Shown piece by piece: positions 41,030 to 52,616 of a stretch of DNA of 64,000 nt (positions are counted from its first letter, which is position 1; every line of letters starts with the position of its first letter). Source of the stretch: Thermomonas sp. (GTDB lineage: Bacteria > Pseudomonadota > Gammaproteobacteria > Xanthomonadales > Xanthomonadaceae); NCBI RefSeq assembly GCF_023953935.1, contig NZ_JAMLIW010000004.1:124001-188000 (forward strand), in the 5' to 3' direction. Position numbers and translations under genes: made by a program. Below the pieces are notes generated by a model. The model had not been told where the DNA came from. It worked only from the letters and a program-made list of their open reading frames with translations, and did no database searches.

Positions 41030-41160
41030 CCGGCGCCAGCGGCCTGCGCATCGGACCTTGGTCGGGCATGGCGATGACGGGGGCTATGCGATAATCGGCG
41101 TTCAACATGCGCCGGCGCATGGATCGCAGTCCGCCCGGTGCCCCCCACAGGAGTTGCAAC

Positions 41161-42450
<1,290 letters not shown>

Positions 42451-42470
42451 GGCGTTGAGGGCAGCGTTCT

Positions 42471-42493
42471 CCCTTCTCCCTCCGGGGTGAGGG
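42471..42493. repeat. degenerate family-B REP fragment
   Basis: CCCTTCTCCCTCC followed by GGGGTGAGGG, matching one end of the REP copies at 4000-4036 and 36650-36768 but with most of the hairpin lost. Confidence 0.5.
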
Positions 42494-42654
42494 CGCGCTG
42501 TGCCTGCGCCATTGGCGCATGCACGCCCGAACGCCCTGCGTCCTGCGCAGGGCCGGGGCGCGACGCGAGGTGGCACGCAGCGCCGGATGAGGGCGGCGCG
42601 CGCCAGGCCCATGGGCAGGCCGGGTTGCCGCGGCCGCTGTCGCTCATGTCCCCC

Positions 42655-42676
42655 GATGCCGGCCTTGGCCGGCATC
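42655..42676. terminator. strong hairpin between convergent genes
   Basis: A perfect 10-bp stem, GATGCCGGCC and GGCCGGCATC, around TT. It has no T-run, and lies 80 bp from the end of the gene at 42756. Likely a bidirectional transcription-end structure or short palindromic repeat. Confidence 0.45.
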
Positions 42677-42755
42677 TCCGCCTCGATTTTGCGCCACCGG
42701 CCGCGGCACCCGGCTCGCTCCTGCTGTCGCCGATCCGGCAATCCCGTTGCGCGGC

Positions 42756-43418
42756 TCAGCCTTGGACGTAGCCGGCGATTTCCATTTCCGCCATCAGCGC
42801 CCGCAGTTGTGCTTCGGAAGCACGCCGCTGCGGGCGCTCGTCGATGCCCGACAGCGGGGCCTGGCGCACGCAGTCCAGCGGCAACACGGTGAGGTCGAAG
42901 CTCAGGCCCTCGGCCGCAAACAGCCAGACCGGCGCGTCCAGGTCGCGTTGACGGTCCAGCCGCAGCCGGCGGCTGCGCGCTTCGGCCGGAATATCGTGTT
43001 CGACGAGCCAGCGTGCGACGGCGTCCGGATCATCACTGTGCAGGTGCAGGGCCACCGGCGCATGCGTATCGGCTGTACCTTCCAGCACCGGGCCGACCAG
43101 GCGCGGGATGAACGGGGCAAAGAATTCCAGCGCGTGCAGCGCAGCTTCACGGCGACGGTGCACTTCCGCAGGTTGGTCATCGGCGTGGAACAGGCGCTGA
43201 TACTGGCGCAGCGCGTCCTCGATCTCGCGGTTGCGCGGCAGTGCGGCGTCCTCGGCGATCCCCAGCCGGCGCGCGGCCTTGAGCTTGGCCTGGTGGAAGT
43301 CGCGGATGCCGTCCTCCGCCATCAGCCGCGCGGCCTCGTGGGCGAGGCGCTGGCGGCGCTCGCGGGTGCGGGTTTGCGCATGCACCTGCGCGTGGACGAA
43401 CGGGCGGGCTCCCGGCAT
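42756..43418 (-). CDS. conserved hypothetical protein
   Basis: A 220-residue soluble protein starting MPGARPFVHAQVHAQTRTRE with GGGGAG upstream. The N-terminal half is helical and basic (RQRLAHEAARLMAEDGIRDFHQAKLKAARRLG), the middle has FFAPFIPRLVGPVLEGTADTHAPVALHLHSDDP and the end GLSFDLTVLPLDCVRQAP. The GTADTHAPVxLHLH stretch, with an Asp, His and a following acidic patch, recalls a nucleotidyltransferase fold but the usual GSxxxxxDxD signature is not plain. I recall homologues in Xanthomonadaceae as uncharacterised proteins. It sits downstream of ponA? No: it is upstream in coordinates and transcribed in the same direction as ponA, so it may be the last gene after ponA. Confidence 0.65.
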   Translation of the reverse strand: MPGARPFVHAQVHAQTRTRERRQRLAHEAARLMAEDGIRDFHQAKLKAARRLGIAEDAALPRNREIEDALRQYQRLFHADDQPAEVHRRREAALHALEFFAPFIPRLVGPVLEGTADTHAPVALHLHSDDPDAVARWLVEHDIPAEARSRRLRLDRQRDLDAPVWLFAAEGLSFDLTVLPLDCVRQAPLSGIDERPQRRASEAQLRALMAEMEIAGYVQG

Positions 43419-43510
43419 CGTGCTCCCCTGCTGCGGCCACACACAGTGGGGGACTGTACCCGAGCCGGCCCGCGGCTGCACCTGGTGCGATGCGGCGCGC
43501 ATGGCCCGGA

Positions 43511-46042
43511 TCAGAAGATGTCGAACGATTCCTCGCTCGGCGTGGCGGAATCGTCGCTGTCATAACCCGCGGCGGCTTCGTTTTCCATCTGCTGCAGGTC
43601 CTCGACCTTCACCCACTCGGTGATCCCGCCAGCGCCCGGGATCAGGCGCCCGCCGGCGCTGACGCTGACCTGGACCATGCCGGCCGGCGGTTCGACCACG
43701 CGCTGCGGCTGGTTCTTCAAGGCCGCGCGCATGTAATTGATCCAGATCGGCAGCGCGGCGCGGCCGCCGTATTCGCCGCGGCCCAGGGTTTTGAAATCGT
43801 CGCGGCCCACCCAGACGGTCGTCACGTAGGGGCCGCCGTAGCCGGAGAACCAGGCGTCGCGGTAGTTGTTGGTCGAACCGGTCTTGCCGCCAATGTCGTC
43901 GCGGTTCAGCACGCGCGCCGCGGTGGCGGTGCCGCGCTGGATCACGTCATGCATCATCGAACGGACCTGGAAGGCCACCCGCGGGTCGATCGCCAGCGGT
44001 GCCACGACCAAGCCCGTCGGCGGCGCGCTGGGCGCAGCCTCGGGGCTGGTCTTGGCCGGCTTGGCGGCACCGGCGCGGCCGGTCGGCTTGGCGGCGGGGG
44101 CGCCGGCGGTGGCCGGGCTGAGGTCGAAGCCGTCGACCTGGGTGGGCGCGGCGGCGGTCGGCGTGCCACCGGTGCCAGCCGCACTGAAACCGATGCCGGT
44201 GCAGCCCGGGCAGGCGGTCGGCGGCTGGGCCTTGAAGACCTCCTTGCCGTCGCGATCGCGCACGCTTTCGATGAACCAGGGCGTGGTCAGGAAACCGCCG
44301 TTGGCGAAGGCGGTGTAGCCGCGCGCCACCGACAGCGGCGTCAATGACGCGGTGCCCAGCGACATCGACAGGTTCGGCGGCAGGCTGGCTTCGTCGAAGC
44401 CGAAATGGGCGATCGCCTTGCGCGCGTAGTCCACCCCGATCGCATCCAGCAAGCGCACCGACACCAGGTTCTTCGAGCGCACCAGCGCCTCGCGCAGGCG
44501 CATCGGCCCCGAGAACGAGCCGCCGTCATTCTGTGGCCGCCACACCCGGCCGCCGCGCTCGCGGAACACCACCGGGGCGTCCAGCACGATCGAGGCCGGG
44601 TTGAACCCGCGTTCGAACGCCACCGCGTACAGGAACGGCTTGAAGCTGGAGCCCGGCTGGCGCTTGGCCTGGGTGGCGCGGTTGAACTTGTTGCCGGCGA
44701 AGCTGAAACCGCCGATCAGGGCGCGCAGGGCGCCGGTATTGGCGTCCAGCGATACCAGCGCGGATTGGGCGGTTGGAAGCTGGTCAAGCTCCCAGGCCGG
44801 CGCGGCTTCCGGCGTGGCGGCCGGCAACCGGCGCACGCGCACCACGTCGCCGGGCTTGGCCAGCGCGGAGGCGGGCTTGTGGGTCCACGCAATCGCCTTG
44901 CCGGACAGTGCCAGCGCGCTGCCGTCGGCCAGCACGACCGCCAGCGCACCGCCGGCGCTGCCGGTCACCACCGCCGGCAGCAGCCCGCCCTGCACCGGGG
45001 TGGCGTGCAGCAGACGGCCAATGGCCGCGTTGTCGGCACCCGCCGGGATTGTCACGGTCTCGGTCGGCGTGCGCCAGCCGTGGCGATGGTCGTATTCACG
45101 CAGTCCGGCCACCACCGCTGCCTGGGCGTCCGCCTGCAGGGCCGGATCGATCGTCGTCGTCACGTGGTAGCCCTGGTTCAGGACATCCTCGCCGTAGCGT
45201 TCGATCATCTCCTTGCGCACCATTTCGGCGACGTAGGGCGCGTACACCTCGATCGGGCGCTCGTGCGGCGCGGCGTGCATCGGCGCGGCGCGGGCGGTAT
45301 CGAGCTCGGCGCGGGTGATGTAGCCCAGCTCGAACATGCGCGGCAGGATGTAGTTGTCGCGGCGCTGGCGGGCGCGTTCGGTATTGGTGATCGGGTTGCC
45401 GCTGGTCGGAAACTTGGGGATGCCGGCCAGGGTCGCGGCCTCGTCGATGCTGAGCTGGTCGAGCGGTTTTCCGTAGTAGTACTCGGCGGCCGCGCCGATG
45501 CCGTAGGCGCGGTTGCCGAAGAAGCTCTTGTTCAGGTAGAGCGCGAAAATCTCGTCCTTGCTGAGCTCGCGCTCCATCTTCATCGCCAGCAGCATTTCCT
45601 CGAATTTGCGCTTGAAGCTGTATTCGGAGCTGAGGAAGAACTGCTTGGCGACCTGCTGGGTGATGGTGGAGCCGCCGGCCACGCGCTCCTGCCCGCCGGT
45701 CTGGATCAGCAGCCAGATCGCGCGGGTGATGCCCTTCACGTCGATCCCGTGGTGCTGGTAGAAATGCGCGTCTTCGGCGGCCAGGAAGGCCTGCCTGACC
45801 CGCTGTGGCACCTGCGACATTTCCACCGGATAGCGGCGTTTTTCGCCGAACATGCCGATCAGGCGGCCGTCGCGCGCATACACGTACATCGGCTCTTGCA
45901 GCTCGACGTGGCGCAGCACCTGCACGTCGGGAAGCCGGGCATTGACCGTGTAGACCAGCGCAGCCCCGGCGGCCAGACCCAGCAGGCCCAGCACGAAGAC
46001 AATCAGCAGGAACCTGCGCAACAGGCGGAAAAAACGGGCCAT
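43511..46042 (-). CDS. mrcA: penicillin-binding protein 1A
   Basis: An 843-residue class A PBP: it polymerises and cross-links peptidoglycan. One N-terminal membrane anchor (about residues 10-32). The GT51 glycosyltransferase domain has the catalytic Glu90 in AAEDAHFYQHHGI, then GGSTITQQVAKQFFLS. A PCB_OB-like insert (about 315-420) precedes the transpeptidase with SSFK (Ser465), SKN (SKNLVSVRLLDA) and KTG (GGKTGSTNNYRDAWFSGYG). A Pro/Ala-rich linker separates SKN and KTG. It is divergent from pilM, as in other gammaproteobacteria. TATACT at 46078-46083 on the minus strand could be its -10. Confidence 0.95.
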   Translation of the reverse strand: MARFFRLLRRFLLIVFVLGLLGLAAGAALVYTVNARLPDVQVLRHVELQEPMYVYARDGRLIGMFGEKRRYPVEMSQVPQRVRQAFLAAEDAHFYQHHGIDVKGITRAIWLLIQTGGQERVAGGSTITQQVAKQFFLSSEYSFKRKFEEMLLAMKMERELSKDEIFALYLNKSFFGNRAYGIGAAAEYYYGKPLDQLSIDEAATLAGIPKFPTSGNPITNTERARQRRDNYILPRMFELGYITRAELDTARAAPMHAAPHERPIEVYAPYVAEMVRKEMIERYGEDVLNQGYHVTTTIDPALQADAQAAVVAGLREYDHRHGWRTPTETVTIPAGADNAAIGRLLHATPVQGGLLPAVVTGSAGGALAVVLADGSALALSGKAIAWTHKPASALAKPGDVVRVRRLPAATPEAAPAWELDQLPTAQSALVSLDANTGALRALIGGFSFAGNKFNRATQAKRQPGSSFKPFLYAVAFERGFNPASIVLDAPVVFRERGGRVWRPQNDGGSFSGPMRLREALVRSKNLVSVRLLDAIGVDYARKAIAHFGFDEASLPPNLSMSLGTASLTPLSVARGYTAFANGGFLTTPWFIESVRDRDGKEVFKAQPPTACPGCTGIGFSAAGTGGTPTAAAPTQVDGFDLSPATAGAPAAKPTGRAGAAKPAKTSPEAAPSAPPTGLVVAPLAIDPRVAFQVRSMMHDVIQRGTATAARVLNRDDIGGKTGSTNNYRDAWFSGYGGPYVTTVWVGRDDFKTLGRGEYGGRAALPIWINYMRAALKNQPQRVVEPPAGMVQVSVSAGGRLIPGAGGITEWVKVEDLQQMENEAAAGYDSDDSATPSEESFDIF

Positions 46043-46203
46043 CGGGACGGGGTGGATTGCAGCGAGCGAAGCTGCGGAGTATAGAGTAGGCGCGGAGCCG
46101 ACTGTAGGTTAGGATAGGGCCGGTGGCACCGCTCCAGGGGGCGGGGACGGGACGCGAAGGGGCGCGTTTCGGACCCGGGAGAAAGAAATTTTGGCCGCAT
46201 GGG

Positions 46204-46232
46204 TTGCCAATACGTGAAAAGTCCGTTATTCA
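46204..46232 (+). promoter_or_regulatory. probable promoter of pilMNOPQ
   Basis: TTGCCA (46204-46209), a 17-bp spacer and TATTCA (46227-46232), 50 bp before the pilM start, in a locally AT-rich stretch of the 240-bp ponA-pilM gap. Confidence 0.45.
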
Positions 46233-46237
46233 TGTAA

Positions 46238-47340
<1,103 letters not shown>

Positions 47341-47341
<1 letters not shown>

Positions 47342-47979
47342 TGGCAAGGATCAATCTCCTCCCCTGGCGCGAGGAACGTCGCAAGGCGCGCCAGAAAGAA
47401 TTCGTCGGCATGTTGGTGCTGTCGGTGCTGGCCGGCATTCTCGTCACCGGCCTGATCTATACGCTGTACAGCGGCCGAATCGCCAACCAGAACAGCCGCA
47501 ACGCCTATCTGCAAGACCAGATCACCCAGGTTGACGCCAAGATCGCCGAGATCAAGCAGCTCGACGCCAAGAAGGCCAACCTGCTGCAGCGCAAGCAGGT
47601 GATCGAGCAGCTGCAGTCCAACCGCTCGCAGATGGTGCACCTGTTCGATTCGCTGGTGCGCACCATCCCGGACGGGGTGGCGCTGTCGGCGATCAAGCAG
47701 GAGGGCAACATCCTGACCCTGACCGGGCGCTCGCAGTCCAATGCGCGGGTGTCGACCTACATGCGCAGCCTGGAGGGTTCGGGCTGGATGACCCATCCGG
47801 ATCTCGACGTGATCGAGGCCAAGGACGGCAACCCGGGCCTGCCTTACGAGTTCACCCTCAAGGTGACGCTTGTCGACCCCAATGCGCCCAAGGATGAGGA
47901 CAGTGACGACGGGGCTGCGGCGCCTGCCGCCGCTCCGGCTGCCGCGCCTGCCCCGGCTGCAGGAGGGACCGCATCGTGA
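47341..47979 (+). CDS. pilN: type IV pilus assembly protein PilN
   Basis: A 212-residue inner-membrane protein. The cytoplasmic N-terminus carries the PilM-binding motif INLLPWREERR (residues 4-14), followed by one membrane helix (about 24-44), a coiled coil (about 50-95) and a ferredoxin-like periplasmic domain. It ends in an Ala/Pro-rich tail (AAAPAAAPAAAPAPAAGG) that is longer than I expect for the family. Confidence 0.93.
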
Positions 47980-48668
47980 ACGACAAGAAGATCAATCTCC
48001 GCGAACTGGACATCAACAACATCGGCAGCTGGCCGCGCAAGGCGCAGCTGGGGTTCTGCGCGATCGTCGTGGTGGTGATCGTGGCGCTGGGCTGGTGGGT
48101 GATGGTGCGCGGCCAGCAGGATGAGCTGGGCCAGCTGCAGGCGAAGGAAGCCGACCTGAAAACCGAGTTCGAGAACAAGCAGGGTCGCGCGGCCAACCTC
48201 GAGCCGCTCAAGCAGCAACTGGTGCAGATGGAACAACAGTTGCAGCAGATGCTGCGGCAGTTGCCCAGCAAGACCGAAATGCCCGACCTGATCGTCGACA
48301 TCTCGCAGACCGCGCTGGCGACCGGCATCCAGACCGACCTGTTCCAGCCGGGCCCGGAGACCAAGCAGGAGTTCTACGCCGAAAAGCCCATTACCCTGCG
48401 GATGGTCGGGACCTACCACCAGTTCGGCGCCTTCGTCAGCGGCGTGGCCTCGCTGCCGCGCGTGGTGATCATGACCATGCACGATATCTCGCTGAAACCG
48501 AAGAACGCGCCACCGGGTGGCCGGATTGGCGGCAACACCCCGCTGGAACTGTCCGGTACGGTGAAGACCTACCGCTATCTGGATGAAGAAGAGGCGGCGG
48601 CTGCACAGACGCCCGCCGAGGGTGCGGCTCCGGCCGCGGCTGCGGCACCGGCTCAGGGAGGGCACTGA
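47976..48668 (+). CDS. pilO: type IV pilus assembly protein PilO
   Basis: A 230-residue inner-membrane protein starting at a GTG that overlaps the pilN stop by four bases. One membrane helix (about residues 25-45) is followed by a coiled coil (LQAKEADLKTEFENKQGRAANLEPLKQQL) and the PilO ferredoxin-like domain (FYAEKPITLRMVGTYHQFGAFVSGVASLPRVV). PilO heterodimerises with PilN. The C-terminus again is an Ala/Pro/Glu-rich tail. Confidence 0.93.
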   Translation: MNDKKINLRELDINNIGSWPRKAQLGFCAIVVVVIVALGWWVMVRGQQDELGQLQAKEADLKTEFENKQGRAANLEPLKQQLVQMEQQLQQMLRQLPSKTEMPDLIVDISQTALATGIQTDLFQPGPETKQEFYAEKPITLRMVGTYHQFGAFVSGVASLPRVVIMTMHDISLKPKNAPPGGRIGGNTPLELSGTVKTYRYLDEEEAAAAQTPAEGAAPAAAAAPAQGGH

Positions 48669-48669
48669 C

Positions 48670-49194
48670 ATGCGGATGCCATCGCTACGCCATGCCTCCG
48701 GCATCGTGCTCCTGTCCCTGGTATGCGCCACCACCCTGAGCGCCTGCGGCATCGGCCGCAGCGATCTGGAAAAATGGGTGGCCGAGGTCAAGGCCAAACC
48801 GGCGCCACCGCTGGAGCCGCTGCCGGTGATGAAGCAGTTCGAGACCTTCGAATATGCCGCCCAGAACCTGCGTGACCCGTTCGACCAGACCTTCAGCGGG
48901 GATGGGGCCACGGGTCCGCGTCCGGACCCGAACCGGCGCCGGCAGACTCTGGAAGGCTTCACCCTCGATACCCTGAAGATGGTGGGAACGCTGGGGAGTG
49001 GGAACAACCTGACCGGGCTGGTCATGGCGCCCGATCGCGTCACCTACAAGGTGGTTCCCGGCAACTACTTGGGGCAAAGCGACGGTCGCGTGACCGGCGT
49101 GCATGAAGACCGGATCGACCTCGTCGAACTGGTTCCGGATGGTGCAGGTGGCTGGCTGGAGCGTCCAGCCAAGCTGTCACTCGATTCAAATTGA
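48670..49194 (+). CDS. pilP: type IV pilus assembly lipoprotein PilP
   Basis: A 174-residue inner-membrane lipoprotein: signal with lipobox LSAC (Cys about 26). The unstructured N-terminal region (VKAKPAPPLEPLPVMKQFETFEY) binds PilNO, and the beta-sandwich domain (LEGFTLDTLKMVGTL, GVHEDRIDLVELVPDGAGGWLERP) contacts the N0 domain of PilQ. Starts two bases after the pilO stop. Confidence 0.92.
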   Translation: MRMPSLRHASGIVLLSLVCATTLSACGIGRSDLEKWVAEVKAKPAPPLEPLPVMKQFETFEYAAQNLRDPFDQTFSGDGATGPRPDPNRRRQTLEGFTLDTLKMVGTLGSGNNLTGLVMAPDRVTYKVVPGNYLGQSDGRVTGVHEDRIDLVELVPDGAGGWLERPAKLSLDSN

Positions 49195-49209
49195 TTGGGG
49201 AATAGACCG

Positions 49210-51267
49210 ATGACCGTCACCAACGCCAAGCAAACGCTGCCCGCACGGCACCGCCTGCCCCTCGGGGCTCTGGCGGCAGGCATTGCCGTGGGCCTGTACG
49301 CCGCCGGCGCCGGCGCATTCCCTGCGTCGACCTTCGCCGTCGGCATGGGCCAGTCCGCCACCGGCGCCCTCGCCGATCCGGCCAAGCGCACCCCCGATGC
49401 CGTCACCGTGTCCGCGATCGACTTCAAGCGCGGGGACGGCGGCTCGGGCAAGCTGATCCTGCGCTTCTCCGGCGACGGCGCGGCCCCCGATCTGCGGACC
49501 AACGGATCCAACGTGGTCGTGGACATCGGCAACGCCACCCTGCCGGCAGCACTGCAGCGGCCGATCGACGTGCGCGATTTCGCGACCCCGGTGCAGAACG
49601 TCCAGGCCCGTGCCACCAGCACCGGCACCCAGTTGGTGCTGGGGATGAACGGCACGTTCGAATCGATGGCCTACCAGACCGGCAACGAATACATTGTTGA
49701 AATCGTGCCGCGCGCGCAGACCGCAGCGACCGCCAGTACGGCTCCGGCCGTGGGCGCGGTGGCCTCGGGTGCGGCCACCAGCAGCGCCGGCGTGCGCTAC
49801 TCCGGCCGCCCCGTCACGTTCAACTTCCAGGACGTGCCGGTGCGCACGGTGCTGCAGCTGATCGCCGACGAATCCAAGCTCAACATCGTCGCGGCCGACA
49901 CCGTCACCGGCAACGTCACGCTGCGTCTGATCAACGTGCCGTGGGATCAGGCGCTGGATCTGATCCTGCAGGCCAAGCAGCTGGACAAGCGCCGCAACGG
50001 CAATGTCGTCTGGGTGGCGCCGCAAAAAGAGATCGCGGCGTTCGAGCAGGCCAAGGAAGACGCCCGCATCAGCCTCGAAGAGCGCGCCGAGAAGGTGACC
50101 GAATACATTCCGGTCAACTACGCCAGCGCGGCCAACATCGCCAAGATGCTGACCGAAGAGAGCAAGGGCAATCAGGCTGGCGGTGGCGGCGGCGGCGGTG
50201 GCCAGAGCGGCCAGGATCGTGGCTTCCTGTCCTCGCGCGGCAGCCTCAGCTTCGATGCCCGCACCAACACCCTGCTGGTGATTGACATCCCGCAGCGAGT
50301 GGAAGCGATCCGTGAGCTGGTCAGGCAACTGGACAAGCCGGTCGATCAGGTCGTGATCGAAGCCCGGATCGTGATCGCCAACGAAAGCGTCGCGCGTGAT
50401 CTGGGCGCCCGCTTCGGTATTACCGGCTCGGCGCGCGATGGCCGCACCCAGTATGGCAACAGCATCGAAAACAACATCGCCAATCAGAACTCGATGGCGA
50501 ATACCACCAATGCCAACAACGCCCTTTATCAGACGGCACTGTCGGACTACCTGAACAACTGCCCCGCCTGTACCGCCAATGATCCGGGCGCACCGCGCGC
50601 GCCGGGCATGGGCTGGAGCCCGACCACGCCCAATTACGGCGTCAACACCATCACCCGCGGGTTGATGAGCAGCCTGCCGGCGATTCTGTCCGGTGCCACT
50701 CCGGGCGCGCTGGCGCTGTCGATCCTCAACGCCGGCTACGCGCTGGACGTGGAACTGTCGGCAATCCAGCAGCAGGGCCGTGGCGAGGTGATCTCCAACC
50801 CGCGCATCGTCACCAGCAACCAGAAGGAAGCGGTGATCCGGCAGGGCAAGGAAATCGGCTACCTCACCGTGTCCGGCGGCCAGGGCGGCAACGTCCCGAC
50901 CGTGCAGTTCAAGGAAGCGCTGCTCGAGCTCAAGGTGACGCCGACCATCACCAACGATGGCCGGGTGTTCCTCGACATGGGCGTGAAGAAGGACGAGCTG
51001 GACAGCTGGATCAGCCTCGGTGCCTTCGGCCAGGTGCCGCAGATCGCGCGGCGCGAGGTCAACACGGCGGTGCTGGTCGAGGACGGCCAGACCGTGGTCA
51101 TCGGCGGCGTCTACGAGTTCTCGGATCGCTCCGACATCACCAAGGTGCCGTTCCTCGGCGATATCCCGATCCTCGGCAACCTCTTCCGCAACAAGAGCCG
51201 TGGCAAGAGCAAGGCCGAACTACTGATCTTCGTGACACCCAGGGTCATGCGCGTCAGCCAGCGCTGA
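49210..51267 (+). CDS. pilQ: type IV pilus secretin PilQ
   Basis: A 685-residue outer-membrane secretin through which the pilus exits. A signal peptide (residues 1-38), one AMIN domain (about 55-150, which binds peptidoglycan), the N0 domain (VTFNFQDVPVRTVLQLIADESKLNIVAADTVTGNVTLRL), the N1 domain (EYIPVNYASAANIAKMLTEES) with a Gly-rich loop, and the secretin beta-domain with VPFLGDIPILGNLFRNKS. Typical PilQ has two AMIN domains; I see only one clearly. A four-Cys-like pair, NNCPACTAND, occurs in the region before the gate. Confidence 0.93.
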   Translation: MTVTNAKQTLPARHRLPLGALAAGIAVGLYAAGAGAFPASTFAVGMGQSATGALADPAKRTPDAVTVSAIDFKRGDGGSGKLILRFSGDGAAPDLRTNGSNVVVDIGNATLPAALQRPIDVRDFATPVQNVQARATSTGTQLVLGMNGTFESMAYQTGNEYIVEIVPRAQTAATASTAPAVGAVASGAATSSAGVRYSGRPVTFNFQDVPVRTVLQLIADESKLNIVAADTVTGNVTLRLINVPWDQALDLILQAKQLDKRRNGNVVWVAPQKEIAAFEQAKEDARISLEERAEKVTEYIPVNYASAANIAKMLTEESKGNQAGGGGGGGGQSGQDRGFLSSRGSLSFDARTNTLLVIDIPQRVEAIRELVRQLDKPVDQVVIEARIVIANESVARDLGARFGITGSARDGRTQYGNSIENNIANQNSMANTTNANNALYQTALSDYLNNCPACTANDPGAPRAPGMGWSPTTPNYGVNTITRGLMSSLPAILSGATPGALALSILNAGYALDVELSAIQQQGRGEVISNPRIVTSNQKEAVIRQGKEIGYLTVSGGQGGNVPTVQFKEALLELKVTPTITNDGRVFLDMGVKKDELDSWISLGAFGQVPQIARREVNTAVLVEDGQTVVIGGVYEFSDRSDITKVPFLGDIPILGNLFRNKSRGKSKAELLIFVTPRVMRVSQR

Positions 51268-51293
51268 GCGCAAGCCCGACAGGCATTACGATC

Positions 51294-51320
51294 GGGGGCC
51301 GCAAGGCCCCCGTTTCGTTT
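51294..51320 (+). terminator. Rho-independent terminator after pilQ
   Basis: A perfect 7-bp stem GGGGGCC-GCAA-GGCCCCC followed by GTTTCGTTT. It ends the pilMNOPQ operon 27 bp after the pilQ stop. Confidence 0.8.
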
Positions 51321-51607
51321 GTCGGGCAAGCCTCCGGGTGAAGCGAGTCTTTCGGGGCCAATCTTCAGAAGTCCCACCCATTGGAAAACCAACCAACGGA
51401 CAGCAGTTCGTCGAGACTTCCTGCCTGCACCCATTCAACGAGCGGCATCGGGCGCGTGCAATCCGGGGGCGGCGTTTGCAAGGGCAGTGCGCCGTCTTGG
51501 GGCACAATCACCTGAACAACGGCGGATCGCCTGCGTGCAGGCGGCACGCAACGGACGAACCTTTGCCGGGCGAATGAGTCCAAGACGCAGTTGCATATGA
51601 GGTGACC
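51321..51607. other. intergenic region before the moxR operon
   Basis: 287 bp with no credible gene; small open frames lack ribosome sites. It should hold the promoter of the moxR operon, but I find no confident -35/-10 pair. Confidence 0.4.
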
Positions 51608-52597
51608 ATGGACACTGCCGTGGCGAATAGCCGCCTGAGGGAACGCTTTGGCGCGCTGCGCGCCGAGCTGGCGCAGGAGATCGTCGGCCAGGACGCCCTG
51701 ATCGAGCGGCTGCTGATTGCCCTGCTCGCCGACGGTCACCTGTTGGTCGAAGGGGCGCCCGGCCTGGCCAAGACCACGGCCATCCGCGCGCTGGCGGCGC
51801 GGCTGGAAAGCGACTTCGCGCGCATCCAGTTCACCCCCGACCTGTTGCCGGCCGATTTGACCGGCAGCGATGTCTGGCTGCCGCAGGACGGCCGCTTCGA
51901 GTTCCAGCCCGGGCCGGTGTTCCATTCGATCCTGCTGGCCGACGAGATCAACCGCGCCCCGGCCAAGGTGCAGTCGGCCTTGCTGGAGGCGATGGGCGAA
52001 CGCCAGGTGACGGTGGGCAGGCGCACCTGGCCACTGCCTGAACTGTTTCTGGTGATGGCCACCCAGAACCCGATCGAGCAGGAAGGCACCTTCCCGCTGC
52101 CGGAGGCGCAGCTGGACCGATTCCTGATGTACGTGCGGATCGGCTATCCGGAGGCGGGGGTCGAAACCGAGATCCTGCGCCTGGCGCGCGAGCGCGCCCG
52201 CACCGGCGGGATGACGCCGGTCCCGGTTGCCGAGCGGGTGGGCCAGGACGAGGTGTTTGCCGCCCGCAGCGAAGTGCTGGGGCTGCACCTGGCACCGCCG
52301 CTGGAACGCTATCTGGTGGAACTGGTGCTGGCTTCGCGCGAGCCGGCGCGCTACGAGGCGGCATTGGCACGGCGGATTGCCTGGGGTGCCAGCCCGCGTG
52401 GCTCGATCGCGCTGGAGCGCTGCGCCCGCGCCCGCGCCTGGCTGGCCGGACGCGATTACGTGATCCCGGAGGATGTGCGCGCGATCGCCCCGGACGTGCT
52501 CGGGCACCGCGTCCTGCCCAGCTTCGAAGCCAGCGCCGAAGGCTGGGACGGGCCGCGATTGGTGGCGGAATTGCTGCGGCTGGTGCCGTTGCCTTGA
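51608..52597 (+). CDS. MoxR-family AAA ATPase
   Basis: A 329-residue AAA+ protein; start ATG at 51608 with GAGG close upstream (a GTG at 51602 is also in frame). Walker A is VEGAPGLAKTTAIRAL, Walker B ILLADEINRAPAKVQSALLEAM, sensor 1 LFLVMATQNPIEQEGTFPLPEAQLDRF and the C-terminal lid contains the Arg of ASPRGSIALERCARARA. MoxR ATPases act as chaperones with VWA-domain partners; the downstream genes encode exactly such partners. First gene of a six-gene operon. Confidence 0.9.
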   Translation: MDTAVANSRLRERFGALRAELAQEIVGQDALIERLLIALLADGHLLVEGAPGLAKTTAIRALAARLESDFARIQFTPDLLPADLTGSDVWLPQDGRFEFQPGPVFHSILLADEINRAPAKVQSALLEAMGERQVTVGRRTWPLPELFLVMATQNPIEQEGTFPLPEAQLDRFLMYVRIGYPEAGVETEILRLARERARTGGMTPVPVAERVGQDEVFAARSEVLGLHLAPPLERYLVELVLASREPARYEAALARRIAWGASPRGSIALERCARARAWLAGRDYVIPEDVRAIAPDVLGHRVLPSFEASAEGWDGPRLVAELLRLVPLP

Positions 52598-52616
52598 GCC
52601 GCGGGTGACAGCCGGA

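Larger units (their letters stand above)
42451..42755. other. intergenic region with REP remnant and hairpins
   Basis: A 305-bp gap without a gene between gltA and the convergent gene at 42756. It holds a degenerate family-B REP piece (42471-42493), a TGCGCC/GGCGCA hairpin near 42504-42518 and a 10-bp-stem hairpin at 42655-42676. It appears to be a transcription-end zone for both flanking genes. Confidence 0.5.
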